Assembly: GCF_001598855.1 (NCBI RefSeq) | Contig: NZ_BCZS01000011.1 | Location: 94,416 to 158,415 of the forward strand | Length of the DNA stretch: 64,000 nt | Origin: Pluralibacter gergoviae ATCC 33028 = NBRC 105706 | GTDB taxonomy: Bacteria > Pseudomonadota > Gammaproteobacteria > Enterobacterales > Enterobacteriaceae | Reading direction: 5' to 3' | Part shown: in pieces, positions 41,526-50,332 of the stretch | Position numbering within the stretch: position 1 is the stretch's first letter | How the letters are laid out: every line of letters begins with the position of its first letter | The notes under the pieces: model-generated | Seen by the model: only the letters and a program-made list of their open reading frames with translations | Told to the model about the DNA's origin: nothing | Database searches by the model: none | Made by a program: the position numbers and the translations under genes

Positions 41526-41549
41526 GAACTGGTGGTGCTAAATGAAAAC

Positions 41550-41579
41550 AGTATCCCCTGAGCAAAGTATGTGTTTCAA
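41550..41579 (-). promoter_or_regulatory. Candidate fur promoter
   Basis: TTGAAA (41574-41579) and GATACT (41550-41555), 18-base spacer, place the start of transcription about 20 bases before uof. A TATAAT at 41520-41525 is nearer but would start transcription inside uof. Confidence 0.5.
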
Positions 41580-41750
41580 AACGGAGCTCACGTGCCGGAT
41601 GTGCAGCGAACCCCGCTAAATCAGTGGACATTGTACAGGCATGTGTCCAAAAGTTAAAAATTTGTAGCGATTATTTTGATTGCTTTTATCTATCAATCTT
41701 TTCGCCATTCATCGCCTGGATGGCGCAGCGGCGGCTGCGCCAGTCGGTTA

Positions 41751-42281
41751 TCAGGCGTTGATGATCTCTTCCAGGTGCAGCTCTTCAGAGATCTGTTTTA
41801 CCCACTTCTCTACGCGCTCGGCGGTCAGCTCCGGCTGGCGGTCTTCATCGATGGCCAGACCCACGAAGTGATCGTCGTCTGCCAGACCTTTAGACGCCTC
41901 GAAGTGATAACCGGCGGTCGGCCAGTGGCCGACAATGGTTGCTCCACGCGGTTCAATGATGTCGCGGATGGTGCCCAGCGCATCGCAGAAGTATTCGGCA
42001 TAGTCTTCCTGGTCGCCGCAGCCAAACAGGGCCACCAGCTTGCCGTTGAAGTCTACCTCTTCCAGCGTCGGGAAGAAGTCGTCCCAGTCACACTGCGCTT
42101 CACCGTAGTACCAGGTCGGGATACCGAGCAGCAGAATATCGAAGGCTTCCAGATCTTCTTTGCTGCTTTTGGCAATGTCATGCACTTCGGCGACGTCTTT
42201 ACCAAGCTGCTTCTGAATCATCTTTGCGATATTTTCGGTGTTGCCGGTATCGCTGCCGAAAAAAATGCCTGTGATTGCCAT
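41751..42281 (-). CDS. fldA: Flavodoxin 1
   Basis: 176 residues, E. coli length. FMN electron carrier for activation of radical-SAM enzymes, MetH and others. The phosphate-binding loop [10 protein letters not shown] is at residues 8-17 and the isoalloxazine-binding loops [14 protein letters not shown] and [16 protein letters not shown] are conserved. Lies upstream of fur. Confidence 0.98.
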   Translation of the reverse strand: MAITGIFFGSDTGNTENIAKMIQKQLGKDVAEVHDIAKSSKEDLEAFDILLLGIPTWYYGEAQCDWDDFFPTLEEVDFNGKLVALFGCGDQEDYAEYFCDALGTIRDIIEPRGATIVGHWPTAGYHFEASKGLADDDHFVGLAIDEDRQPELTAERVEKWVKQISEELHLEEIINA

Positions 42282-42431
42282 GAGTAAAATAACCTCTTGA
42301 TACGAAATGAAATGACGGCGGAATAGCGCCCATAGATAGGCTCAATAATAGCAGGAGCTGCCGGGGGCGGGAACCGCTATCGGCCAGGACTGCACTCTCT
42401 GCTACATGAAAAGGGTTTTTTTGGCGGATTT

Positions 42432-42725
42432 TCAGCCGATTTGCTGGCTGCGCAGCGCGGCAAGCTGGCTCATCAAAATCTCTTCGATGAGCTCGCTGCG
42501 GCTGATGTCCCGCGCTTGCGCGAGTTCGTTAAGCGCATCGACCGCATCGGCGTTGAGCTTCAGCTCCACGCGCTTGAAGCCCTTCACTTTGTCGCGCTTC
42601 AGCTGGTTGCGCTTGTTGATGCGCAGCTGTTCGTCACGCGAAAGCGGATTGGTTTTCGGTCTTCCCGGACGACGCTCGTTTGCGAACAAATCCAGCGTTG
42701 TTCGGTCCGTTTGTTCTTTTGCCAT
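42432..42725 (-). CDS. ybfE: YbfE, ribbon-helix-helix-like protein
   Basis: 97 residues, same as E. coli YbfE. Basic N-terminus (ERRPGRPKTNPLSRDEQLRINKRNQLKRDKVKG) and a CopG/RHH-like C-terminus (FKRVELKLNADAVDALNELAQARDISRSELIEEIL). In E. coli it belongs to the LexA regulon; I looked for CTGT-N8-ACAG in the 130 bases before this gene and saw none. Molecular role is unknown. Confidence 0.92.
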   Translation of the reverse strand: MAKEQTDRTTLDLFANERRPGRPKTNPLSRDEQLRINKRNQLKRDKVKGFKRVELKLNADAVDALNELAQARDISRSELIEEILMSQLAALRSQQIG

Positions 42726-42857
42726 GATTAAGAGTGACTTCGGGGAAACAAAGCGCCGGACAACCGGTCCGGCGGCGATAGCGCGCCATCATACATCAGG
42801 GAGCGGGCAGGGGCCAACGCTGCGAAGCCTGATGGCGTGCGGTCGCTCGGATTTTAA

Positions 42858-43622
42858 TCACTCCTGCAGATAGCGGCGGATGGCGCGCAGCACGGCATCG
42901 GGTTTTTCGGCGTGAACCCAGTGCCCGGCGCCGGCGATAACGTGGGCGCGCGCCTGGGGGAACTGGGCCAGCAGATCGTCGCGGTAGGATTCCTTAACGT
43001 ACGGTGAGTTGCCGCCGGGAATAAACAGCGCCGGATGGTCCCACGCCGGGATCGTTTCCCAGCCGACGATATGCGGATACTGATCCCACAGCACCGGGAC
43101 GTTGAAGCGCCATTCGCCGTCGACAAAGGATTTGAGCAGGAACTGGATCACGCTCTCTTCTTTGAGATGCTGGCGCATCACCTCGGCGGCCTGGTGACGG
43201 CTGGCGCAGCCCGCCTTAGTCACGGCGTTGACGGCGGCAAAGATCTCATCGTGGCGGCGCACCGGATAATCCACCGGCGCAATGTCAATGGCGACCAGCT
43301 TCTCAACGCGCTCGGGGGCGAGGGCGGTAAAGGCCATCACCGCTTTGCCGCCCATCGAATGCCCGATGAGAATGATTTTATCGATGCCGCTGGCGTCGAG
43401 GGTATCCAGCAGATCCTGCGCCATGGCCGGATAGTTCATCTCCGGCGCGCGCGGCGACAGGCCGTGGTTACGCATATCGACTTGCAGAATATCGTGGTCC
43501 TGAACCAAGTCTCTGGCCAGGATCCCGAGGTTGTCGAGACTGCCAAAAAGGCCGTGAACGAGGAGGATGGGGGAATTATTGTGCAGGTTCTGTGCAGATT
43601 GCGCTCGGCTGTTTAATTTCAT
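42858..43622 (-). CDS. ybfF: Esterase YbfF (alpha/beta hydrolase)
   Basis: 254 residues. Nucleophile elbow GHSMGGK near residue 89, oxyanion motif VHGLFGS, Asp and His in the C-terminal part (GAGHWVHAEKP). Known in E. coli as an esterase active on short acyl esters including acyl-CoA; physiological substrate open. Divergent from seqA. Confidence 0.95.
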   Translation of the reverse strand: MKLNSRAQSAQNLHNNSPILLVHGLFGSLDNLGILARDLVQDHDILQVDMRNHGLSPRAPEMNYPAMAQDLLDTLDASGIDKIILIGHSMGGKAVMAFTALAPERVEKLVAIDIAPVDYPVRRHDEIFAAVNAVTKAGCASRHQAAEVMRQHLKEESVIQFLLKSFVDGEWRFNVPVLWDQYPHIVGWETIPAWDHPALFIPGGNSPYVKESYRDDLLAQFPQARAHVIAGAGHWVHAEKPDAVLRAIRRYLQE

Positions 43623-43803
43623 GGCAAAGTTCTTATTTAGCGTCGTCGTGTTAGGGTATCATGTTGACCATTCTGCCGCCCGGTTGCAACTATGGGAAAT
43701 TGTCCTGAAATTGCGGCCACTCAGGTTTGACGCTATCCGCTGTTGGGTTTTGAACCTATAATCCCAACGACTTATATTCAGAAAAAAATCGCACCGGATT
43801 AAG

Positions 43804-44355
43804 ATGAAAACGATCGAAGTTGATGACGAACTCTATCGCTATATTGCCAGCCACACCCAGCGCATTGGTGAGAGTGCATCCGATATTTTGCGGCGCATGC
43901 TGAAGTTTTCCGCCGCCTCCCAGGCCGCAGCGCCCGTCGCCAAAGAGGCGCCCGCCCAGGTTCCGGCCGCGGCCGCGCTGCCGGTTAAAAAAGCGGCTTC
44001 GCCAAAAGACAACGTCCGCGCCATGCGCGAGCTGCTGCTCTCCGATGAGTACGCCGAACAGAAAAAAGCCGTTAACCGCTTCCTGCTGATCCTGACGACA
44101 CTTTACGCCCTGGACAATAAGGCATTTGCCGAGGCCACCGAGTCGCTGCACGGCCGCACCCGCGTTTACTTCGCCTCCAGCGAAGCGACGCTGTTGAAAA
44201 ACGGCAACCAGACCAAGCCGAAGCAGGTGCCAGAGACGCCTTACTGGGTCATCACCAACACCAATACCGGCCGTAAATGCAGCATGATCGAGCACATCAT
44301 GCAGTCGATGCAGTTCCCGGCGGAACTGATTGAGAAGGTTTGCGGCACTCTTTAA
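43804..44355 (+). CDS. seqA: SeqA, negative regulator of replication initiation
   Basis: 183 residues. N-terminal oligomerisation domain (MKTIEVDDELYRYIASHTQRIGESASDILRRML) joined by an Ala/Pro linker to the C-terminal domain that binds hemimethylated GATC (YWVITNTNTGRK). Sequesters oriC after initiation. It is followed by pgm after 28 bases. Confidence 0.97.
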   Translation: MKTIEVDDELYRYIASHTQRIGESASDILRRMLKFSAASQAAAPVAKEAPAQVPAAAALPVKKAASPKDNVRAMRELLLSDEYAEQKKAVNRFLLILTTLYALDNKAFAEATESLHGRTRVYFASSEATLLKNGNQTKPKQVPETPYWVITNTNTGRKCSMIEHIMQSMQFPAELIEKVCGTL

Positions 44356-44383
44356 TTAACCCTTGCATAAGAAGGACCAGGCA

Positions 44384-46024
44384 ATGGCAACTCATCCACG
44401 TGCGGGTCAGCCCGCGCAGCAGAGTGATTTGATTAACGTCGCCCAGCTGACGTCGCAGTACTACGTCCTCAAACCGGAAGTCGGTAATGCCGAACATGCC
44501 GTTAAGTTCGGCACCTCCGGGCACCGCGGCAGCGCGGCGCGCCACAGCTTTAACGAGCCGCACATTCTGGCGATTGCCCAGGCCATCGCCGAAGAGCGTG
44601 CGAAAAACGGCGTTACCGGTCCCTGCTATGTGGGTAAAGATACCCACGCGCTGTCCGAACCGGCAATTATTTCGGTGCTGGAAGTGCTGGCGGCCAACGG
44701 CGTTGACGTGATCGTGCAGGAAAACAACGGCTACACGCCGACGCCGGCCATTTCCAACGCTATCCTGGTCCACAATAAGCAGGGCGGGGCGCAGGCCGAC
44801 GGTATCGTTATTACGCCGTCCCATAACCCGCCGGACGACGGCGGTATCAAATACAATCCGCCTAACGGCGGCCCGGCGGACACCAACGTCACCAAAGTGG
44901 TGGAAGATCGCGCCAACGCGCTGCTGGCCGACGGCCTGAAGGGCGTCAAGCGCATGACCCTCGATGAGGCCTGGGCTTCCGGGCACATTAAAGAGCAGGA
45001 TCTGATCCAGCCGTTTATCGAAGGGCTGGCGGATATCGTCGATATCAAAGCGATTCAGAAAGCGGGCCTCAAGCTCGGCGTCGATCCGCTCGGCGGCTCC
45101 GGCATCGAATACTGGAAGCGTATCGCTGAGTTCTACAAGCTCGACCTGACTATCGTTAACGACCACGTCGATCAGACCTTCCGCTTTATGCACCTCGACA
45201 AAGATGGCGCGATCCGCATGGACTGCTCCTCCGAGTGCGCGATGGCGGGTCTGCTGGCGCTGCGCGACAAGTTCGACCTGGCCTTCGCCAACGACCCGGA
45301 CTATGACCGTCACGGTATCGTGACCCCGGCAGGGCTGATGAACCCGAACCACTATCTGGCCGTGGCTATCAACTATCTGTTCCAGCACCGCCCGCAGTGG
45401 GGCAAAGACGTGGCCGTCGGCAAGACCCTGGTCTCCTCGGCGATGATTGACCGCGTGGTGAATGATCTGGGCCGCAAGCTGGTGGAAGTCCCGGTCGGCT
45501 TCAAGTGGTTCGTTGACGGTCTGTTCGACGGCAGCTTCGGCTTCGGCGGCGAAGAGAGCGCGGGCGCCTCCTTCCTGCGCTTCGACGGCACGCCGTGGTC
45601 TACCGACAAAGACGGCATCATCATGTGCCTGCTGGCGGCTGAAATTACCGCCGTGACCGGCAAGAACCCGCAGCAGCACTACGACGAACTGGCTGAACGC
45701 TTCGGCGCGCCGAGCTACAACCGTATCCAGGCATCCGCCACTTCCGCGCAGAAAGCGGCGCTCTCTAAGCTGTCGCCGGAAATGGTCAGCGCCAGCACCC
45801 TGGCCGGTGACCCGATCACCGCCCGCCTGACCGCAGCGCCGGGCAACGGCGCCGCTATCGGCGGCCTGAAGGTGATGACCGACAACGGCTGGTTCGCCGC
45901 CCGTCCGTCCGGCACCGAAGACGCCTATAAGATCTACTGCGAAAGCTTCCTCGGCGAAGCGCACCGCAAGCAGATTGAGAAAGAGGCGGTGGACATCGTC
46001 AGCGAAGTGCTGAAGAACGCATGA
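44384..46024 (+). CDS. pgm: Phosphoglucomutase
   Basis: 546 residues from the ATG at 44384 (AGAAGGA RBS); an earlier in-frame ATG at 44363 is too near seqA and lacks support. Interconverts glucose-1-P and glucose-6-P. Phosphoserine loop [12 protein letters not shown], metal loop DPDYDRHG, sugar loop GGEESAG and phosphate-binding [10 protein letters not shown] are all present. Confidence 0.97.
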   Translation: MATHPRAGQPAQQSDLINVAQLTSQYYVLKPEVGNAEHAVKFGTSGHRGSAARHSFNEPHILAIAQAIAEERAKNGVTGPCYVGKDTHALSEPAIISVLEVLAANGVDVIVQENNGYTPTPAISNAILVHNKQGGAQADGIVITPSHNPPDDGGIKYNPPNGGPADTNVTKVVEDRANALLADGLKGVKRMTLDEAWASGHIKEQDLIQPFIEGLADIVDIKAIQKAGLKLGVDPLGGSGIEYWKRIAEFYKLDLTIVNDHVDQTFRFMHLDKDGAIRMDCSSECAMAGLLALRDKFDLAFANDPDYDRHGIVTPAGLMNPNHYLAVAINYLFQHRPQWGKDVAVGKTLVSSAMIDRVVNDLGRKLVEVPVGFKWFVDGLFDGSFGFGGEESAGASFLRFDGTPWSTDKDGIIMCLLAAEITAVTGKNPQQHYDELAERFGAPSYNRIQASATSAQKAALSKLSPEMVSASTLAGDPITARLTAAPGNGAAIGGLKVMTDNGWFAARPSGTEDAYKIYCESFLGEAHRKQIEKEAVDIVSEVLKNA

Positions 46025-46032
46025 TGCACAAG

Positions 46033-46058
46033 AGGCGCCGAAAGGCGCCTTAATTATT
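46033..46058 (+). terminator. pgm terminator
   Basis: AGGCGCC, loop GAAA, GGCGCCT then TAATTATT. Short T-rich tail, 8 bases after the stop. Confidence 0.7.
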
Positions 46059-46092
46059 CTCACCGTCAGCACGATGTTGTTATAGCTAAAAA

Positions 46093-47544
46093 CTAATTAT
46101 GATCGCCATAATGTTTAGCAAGAACAAATAATAGCCCACAAATAACTATGCATGATAAGAGGTTATAGAGCATTCCCGTAACGAAAGCCGAGCTGTACTG
46201 TTCGGCAAGCGTAAGCGTCTTTCCTTCTCTTAAAACTGAACCGAACAACCCGCCTACAATTGCCACGCCGAGTGCGGCACCGATCTGTTGAAGCGTCGAG
46301 ATCACGCCAGACGCCATACCTGCCTGTTCCCTTTCAACAAATCCAAGAACAACGTTCAGTAGCGGGGTCATAATAAGTCCCTGGCCCGCGCCAACTGCAA
46401 TCAGTATCGGGATAAGGTGAACAGGTAGCAGCGTGGAACCCGTAAGCCAGACCTGAGCAATCAGCAAAGCCGTAGAAAGAGCGTATATATGCGCACCAAA
46501 CGCGATAGCCATCGTGCCCCAGCGGGCCGTCATTCGAGGTGACGCGAGCGATGCCAGAATAAAACCGATGCTGCAAGGGGCAAAAATACTACCGGCAGTA
46601 AAAGGATCCAAATCCAATCCGTTTTGCGCCAGCAGGGCGAAACAGAGAAAGAACGAACTGGATGTTGAGTAAATGAGCAGCACTAATATTGCGCTCAGGG
46701 TAAAGCGCCGCTGCGTCAATAACTGCATATCTACCATTGGTATTCCGCCAGCTTTGCGACGATATTCTTGTTGTCGATAAAACAGCGTGAGCAGCAGAGC
46801 TGCGCTACCTAGTGACCACCAGCACCATGCGGGCCAGCCTCTTAAAGGGCCTTCAATAATCGAAACAAGCAGTAGAGCTAATCCGGTGCTGATCAGCATC
46901 ACTCCAGCCCAGTCCAGTTCGGTATGTTCAGGCATGCGGGATTCGGGAATATAGCGTGCAGTAAAGATGGCAAATATTCCAACAGGAATATTGACGAAAA
47001 AGATATTTCTCCAGCCAAGGCTAAACAGATCGGCTGAGACCAGCCAACCGCCCAGCACCTGACCTGCTATAGCCGCCAGTCCGAGCGTCATCCCTAGCAG
47101 AGCAAAGGCGCGGCGGGCGCGCACGGCGCTGAAGGTAGCGCGAATTGACGCGTAAACCTGTGGGAAAAGCAGGGCCGCTGCCATACCCTGCAGTACCCGC
47201 GCACCGATAATAAAAGCGGCACCTTGCGCCTGACCACAAAGCACCGATGCAAGGGTAAACCCTGCCATGCCTACGATGAAGAGCCTGCGGCGACCAAATA
47301 TATCGCCAAGCCGACCACCGGTAATTAAAAACGTGCCGAAGGCGAGTTCATAGCCAGCGATGATAAAACCTATTTGAGCCATATTTACGTGCAGATCTCT
47401 CTGTATCGAAGGGATGGCAATATTTACAACAAAGAGATCGAAAATAGTTACGAAACCGGCCAGTAGCAGAACGCCTAATCCGATCCATGGAGGAGGGCTT
47501 ATCGCGTCGTTCAGCTGTGAGGTGGAACTTACTTTTGCATTCAT
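46093..47544 (-). CDS. MFS drug/solute exporter, DHA2 (14-TM) type
   Basis: 483 residues. About 14 membrane segments, motif A GGRLGDIFGRRRLF and motif C-like sequence GLAAIAGQVLGGWLV indicate a proton-driven exporter of the EmrB/QacA group. Substrate unknown. Base composition is visibly more AT-rich than in pgm or potE nearby. It is divergent from an HTH regulator with a 99-base spacer that holds a palindrome (listed separately). Not present here in E. coli; likely acquired. Confidence 0.88.
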   Translation of the reverse strand: MNAKVSSTSQLNDAISPPPWIGLGVLLLAGFVTIFDLFVVNIAIPSIQRDLHVNMAQIGFIIAGYELAFGTFLITGGRLGDIFGRRRLFIVGMAGFTLASVLCGQAQGAAFIIGARVLQGMAAALLFPQVYASIRATFSAVRARRAFALLGMTLGLAAIAGQVLGGWLVSADLFSLGWRNIFFVNIPVGIFAIFTARYIPESRMPEHTELDWAGVMLISTGLALLLVSIIEGPLRGWPAWCWWSLGSAALLLTLFYRQQEYRRKAGGIPMVDMQLLTQRRFTLSAILVLLIYSTSSSFFLCFALLAQNGLDLDPFTAGSIFAPCSIGFILASLASPRMTARWGTMAIAFGAHIYALSTALLIAQVWLTGSTLLPVHLIPILIAVGAGQGLIMTPLLNVVLGFVEREQAGMASGVISTLQQIGAALGVAIVGGLFGSVLREGKTLTLAEQYSSAFVTGMLYNLLSCIVICGLLFVLAKHYGDHN

Positions 47545-47565
47545 TTTGCTTGCCCATTGTAAAAG

Positions 47566-47580
47566 AGAGAATCATTCTCA
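47566..47580. promoter_or_regulatory. Palindromic operator between the MFS gene and its regulator; resembles a Fur box
   Basis: GAGAAT-C-ATTCTC is a perfect inverted repeat with a single central base. The extended 15-mer matches 11 of 14 defined positions of the Fur 7-1-7 motif. On the MFS strand it overlaps a possible -10 (GAGAAT) 17 bases after TTGTAA. It may bind the divergent regulator, Fur, or both. Confidence 0.55.
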
Positions 47581-47643
47581 AATTTTTATTAAAGGGTTAC
47601 AATTTAACCATTTATTCTATTACCAGAAGTAATGAGGTAGTGA

Positions 47644-48450
47644 ATGCGCACTTTGAAAAGAACCCGTACCGATCTGGCTGATTTCTTAAGGCAGCACCGC
47701 GAGCAGCTCTCGCCTGCCGACGTGGGTCTGCCGTCAGGGCGTCGGCGGCGCACTCCGGGACTCAGAAGAGAAGAGATCGCGGCCCTCGCTGGCGTGGGGT
47801 TGACCTGGTATACCTGGCTGGAGCAGGGGCGCGATATTGGCGTTTCGGCAGACTTTCTCGACAATCTGGCACGCGTGTTAAAACTTGATGCCGCTGAAAG
47901 AAGGCACCTTTTTCTACTGGCACATGAGCGACCACCGGCAGAGCCGGGTAAAACCTGGTGCGTCCTCCCGCCGATTATCAGACGTCTGATGCACGATCTC
48001 CCGCATCCTGCTTTTGTCCTTAACTTACGCTGGGACATATTGGGGTTTAATGCCTCTGCGGATGCGCTTTTTGGTTTTAGCTCTCAGAGCCCCGGGCGGC
48101 GAAACTTGTTGAGAATGCTGTTTACTGATCCGACACTCTATCAGCGCCTGGATAGCTGGAACGAGCAGGCTCCTTTGATGTTGTCGAGCTTTCGTCGCGA
48201 TTTTGCTCGCGCCGTACAAGAAGCTGATATCGTTGAACTCGTTAATGAACTGGAAAAAATTTCGCCTGAATTTAAAACGTGGTGGCGGCAGTACAACATT
48301 GAAAGAGAACAGAGCGGAGTGCGTAAGCTCGTCATTGACGGCGTATCCGTGCCTTTTGAACAAACCTCGCTTACCATCGATGAGGACAGGCATTTAAGAT
48401 TAGTTGTCTACGCTCGCCAGCACAATATGTGCGATCCGACCGGTGAATAA
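47644..48450 (+). CDS. HTH regulator with MmyB-like ligand-binding domain
   Basis: 268 residues. Xre-type HTH at about 10-85 (RTPGLRREEIAALAGVGLTWYTWLEQGR is the family-typical stretch), then an MmyB-like domain at about 105-265 (HPAFVLNLRWDILGFNASADALFG), which binds fatty acids or similar small ligands in related proteins. GAGGT RBS 5 bases before ATG. Probably controls the divergent MFS gene. Confidence 0.88.
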   Translation: MRTLKRTRTDLADFLRQHREQLSPADVGLPSGRRRRTPGLRREEIAALAGVGLTWYTWLEQGRDIGVSADFLDNLARVLKLDAAERRHLFLLAHERPPAEPGKTWCVLPPIIRRLMHDLPHPAFVLNLRWDILGFNASADALFGFSSQSPGRRNLLRMLFTDPTLYQRLDSWNEQAPLMLSSFRRDFARAVQEADIVELVNELEKISPEFKTWWRQYNIEREQSGVRKLVIDGVSVPFEQTSLTIDEDRHLRLVVYARQHNMCDPTGE

Positions 48451-48463
48451 TTGCTCATTTCAT

Positions 48464-48494
48464 CCCATATGGTAAAATAAAAAAACCAAATGGG
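48464..48494. promoter_or_regulatory. Operator/promoter of the RES-Xre pair
   Basis: CCCATATGGT and ACCAAATGGG form an inverted repeat (9 of 10 pairs) around an AT-rich centre with TAAAAT; TTGCTC lies 16 bases upstream. The arms flank the -10, a layout suited to autorepression by the antitoxin. Confidence 0.65.
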
Positions 48495-48504
48495 AGGGCA
48501 TATC

Positions 48505-48948
48505 ATGAAACTCTACTCACCCACCGTTACCGCCGACAAATCTCACGACCCGTGGCGCGCCGTAGGCCTCGGTACCGGCGACGGTATTGAATTAATGGGG
48601 CAGATAAGCCTCGGCCTGGAGGGCGATGTCGCACGGCGCATCTCCGAGTGGGCAGATATCACCCCGGCGGAGCTGCGCAGGATGTCCGGCATTCCCAATA
48701 CCACTTTCAACCGCAGCATTAAGGCCCGCTTTACCGCCGAACAGAGCGAGCGGCTGGTGCGCATTGTGCGCGTGCTGGAGCGCGCGGTAGATCTGTTTGA
48801 AGGCGATAAGCGCGCCGCGCAGAAGTGGATGAGCGAGCCAAACCGCGCGCTGGGCTGGAAAGCGCCCGCAGAGGTCGTCTTCTCTGAAACCGGCGCGCTG
48901 GAGGTGATGCGCCTGATAACCCGGCTGGAGCACGGAGTCTACTCGTGA
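48505..48948 (+). CDS. Xre/MbcA/ParS-family antitoxin (DUF2384)
   Basis: 147 residues from the ATG at 48505 with GGGAGG RBS. The N-terminal HTH-like part (ARRISEWADITPAELRRMSGIPNTTFNRSIK) is followed by the DUF2384 toxin-binding domain (VLERAVDLFEGDKRAAQKWMSEPNRALGWKAP). It neutralises the RES toxin encoded next and should bind the operator upstream. Overlaps the toxin gene by 4 bases. Confidence 0.9.
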   Translation: MKLYSPTVTADKSHDPWRAVGLGTGDGIELMGQISLGLEGDVARRISEWADITPAELRRMSGIPNTTFNRSIKARFTAEQSERLVRIVRVLERAVDLFEGDKRAAQKWMSEPNRALGWKAPAEVVFSETGALEVMRLITRLEHGVYS

Positions 48949-49403
48949 TCTTCTACCGGCTGACCAAGACGCGCTATCTGATGAGCGCCTGGTCGGGGCA
49001 GGGCGCCCGCGAAGCCGGAGGGCGCTGGAACAGCGTCGGCACGGCGATGGTCTACCTGTCGCAGATGGCGTCGCTGACGATGCTGGAGACGCTGGTGCAC
49101 CTCCAGGCCCCGCAGCTGCTGGACGCCTTCACGCTGCTCAGCATTGAGATCCCGGACGAACAGATCCAGACCCTCGACAGGCAGCGGCTGCCCGAAACCT
49201 GGTCCGGCGAAGAGGCGCCAGCCCAGCTGGCCCTGATCGGCGATGCGTGGATAGCCAGCGGCGTATCGCTGGCGCTGCGGGTGCCCAGCGCGCTCTCACC
49301 GGTAGAAGACAACTGTTTACTCAATCCTCAGCATCCTGCACTCTTCGACATGATGGCCGGCGTGAAGAGAATTCCTTTCCGGTTTGATACGCGCCTTAAA
49401 TAA
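48945..49403 (+). CDS. RES-domain toxin
   Basis: 152 residues from GTG at 48945. RES-family fold: FYRLTKTRY, GAREAGGRWNSVGTAMVYLSQ and the C-terminal NPQHP. Members of this family degrade NAD+ when free of antitoxin. The Arg in the first strand, the GRWN region and the Ser/Glu stretch SLTMLETLVH are conserved by eye, so the toxin looks active. Confidence 0.9.
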   Translation: MIFYRLTKTRYLMSAWSGQGAREAGGRWNSVGTAMVYLSQMASLTMLETLVHLQAPQLLDAFTLLSIEIPDEQIQTLDRQRLPETWSGEEAPAQLALIGDAWIASGVSLALRVPSALSPVEDNCLLNPQHPALFDMMAGVKRIPFRFDTRLK

Positions 49404-49426
49404 CACCGTTAAATAATGAGGTAATC

Positions 49427-50332
49427 ATGGATCGTCGCCAGTTTCTGACGACGTTTGCCGCCGCGCTATGTCTGAGAGCGGCCCTCTCTGAGTCTCTGGC
49501 AGCCGGGAGCGCGACCTCCATTATTCCGCTGTGGGAAGGGACGCCGCCCGGCGGCGGCGGCCCAAAGGGCGAACGCAGCATCTCAGCGCGCGGCGCGGTG
49601 AGTCACGTAGCCGTCCCGACCCTGAGCGCGCTGCGGCCGGTAAAGCCTAATGGCCGCGCGGTGCTGATTGCCGCAGGGGGCGGCTATAAGCGCATAGCGA
49701 TGGCGAAAGAGGCGTGGCCCGCCGCGCAGTGGCTGGCGCAGCGCGGCTATGCGCCTTACGTGTTGTGCTATCGCCTGCCGGGAGAAGGATGGCATGATGG
49801 CAATCTGGTCGCCCTGCAGGACGCCCAGCGCGCGCTGCGCGTCGTACGCCAGCGCCACGGGGAGGTCAGCGTTCTCGGTTTTTCGGCAGGAGGACATCTG
49901 CTGGGGATGGCGGCGCTGCGCCCCGATTTTGCCAGCTATCCGCCGCGTGATGCGCTTGACCGCAGGCCCGCCTCGGCGGACGGCGCCGCGCTTATCTATC
50001 CGGTGGTGACGCTGGAAGCGCCGTATAACCATACGTCCACCCACAAACTGCTGGTGGGTAATCATCCCGCGGCGGGCGAGGAGGCGCGCTGGTCGCTGCA
50101 GACTTACGTGACGCCGCAGTCGCCGCCGCTGTTTCTGGCGCAGGCGGAGGATGACCCCGTTTCAAATCCGCAAAACACGCTGATCCTCGCCGCCGCCTGC
50201 CGGCGCGAAGGCGTCCCGGTTGGAATGCACCGCTACCGCACAGGCGGCCACGGCTTCGGCATGGGCCGACCGGGCACGCCGACAGCGGCGTGGCCCGCAG
50301 CCTACGAAGCGTGGCTGTGCAGGCGGCGGTGA
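49427..50332 (+). CDS. Tat-exported alpha/beta hydrolase (esterase-like)
   Basis: 301 residues; GAGGT RBS before ATG. The N-terminus MDRRQFLTTFAAALCLRAAL is a twin-arginine signal. The mature part is a BD-FAE/xylan-esterase-like hydrolase with nucleophile GFSAGGH, Asp in AEDDPVS and His in GGHGFGMGRPG. Probably a periplasmic esterase with a carbohydrate or similar ester as substrate. Its last 31 bases overlap the end of the converging permease gene. Not found here in E. coli. Confidence 0.85.
   Translation: MDRRQFLTTFAAALCLRAALSESLAAGSATSIIPLWEGTPPGGGGPKGERSISARGAVSHVAVPTLSALRPVKPNGRAVLIAAGGGYKRIAMAKEAWPAAQWLAQRGYAPYVLCYRLPGEGWHDGNLVALQDAQRALRVVRQRHGEVSVLGFSAGGHLLGMAALRPDFASYPPRDALDRRPASADGAALIYPVVTLEAPYNHTSTHKLLVGNHPAAGEEARWSLQTYVTPQSPPLFLAQAEDDPVSNPQNTLILAAACRREGVPVGMHRYRTGGHGFGMGRPGTPTAAWPAAYEAWLCRRR

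Larger units (their letters stand above)
41440..41750. other. fur-fldA intergenic region
   Basis: 311 bases: uof, the Fur-box-like site and the candidate promoter in the half near fur, then an AT-rich stretch, then a hairpin GGCGCAGC/GCTGCGCC (41722-41741) just after fldA. The hairpin has no T-run, so fldA read-through into fur is possible, as reported in E. coli. Confidence 0.7.

Noticed and set aside
47604..48393. Minus-strand ORFs opposite the HTH regulator
   Set aside because: The plus-strand frame has an RBS and two clear domains; the opposite frames have neither.
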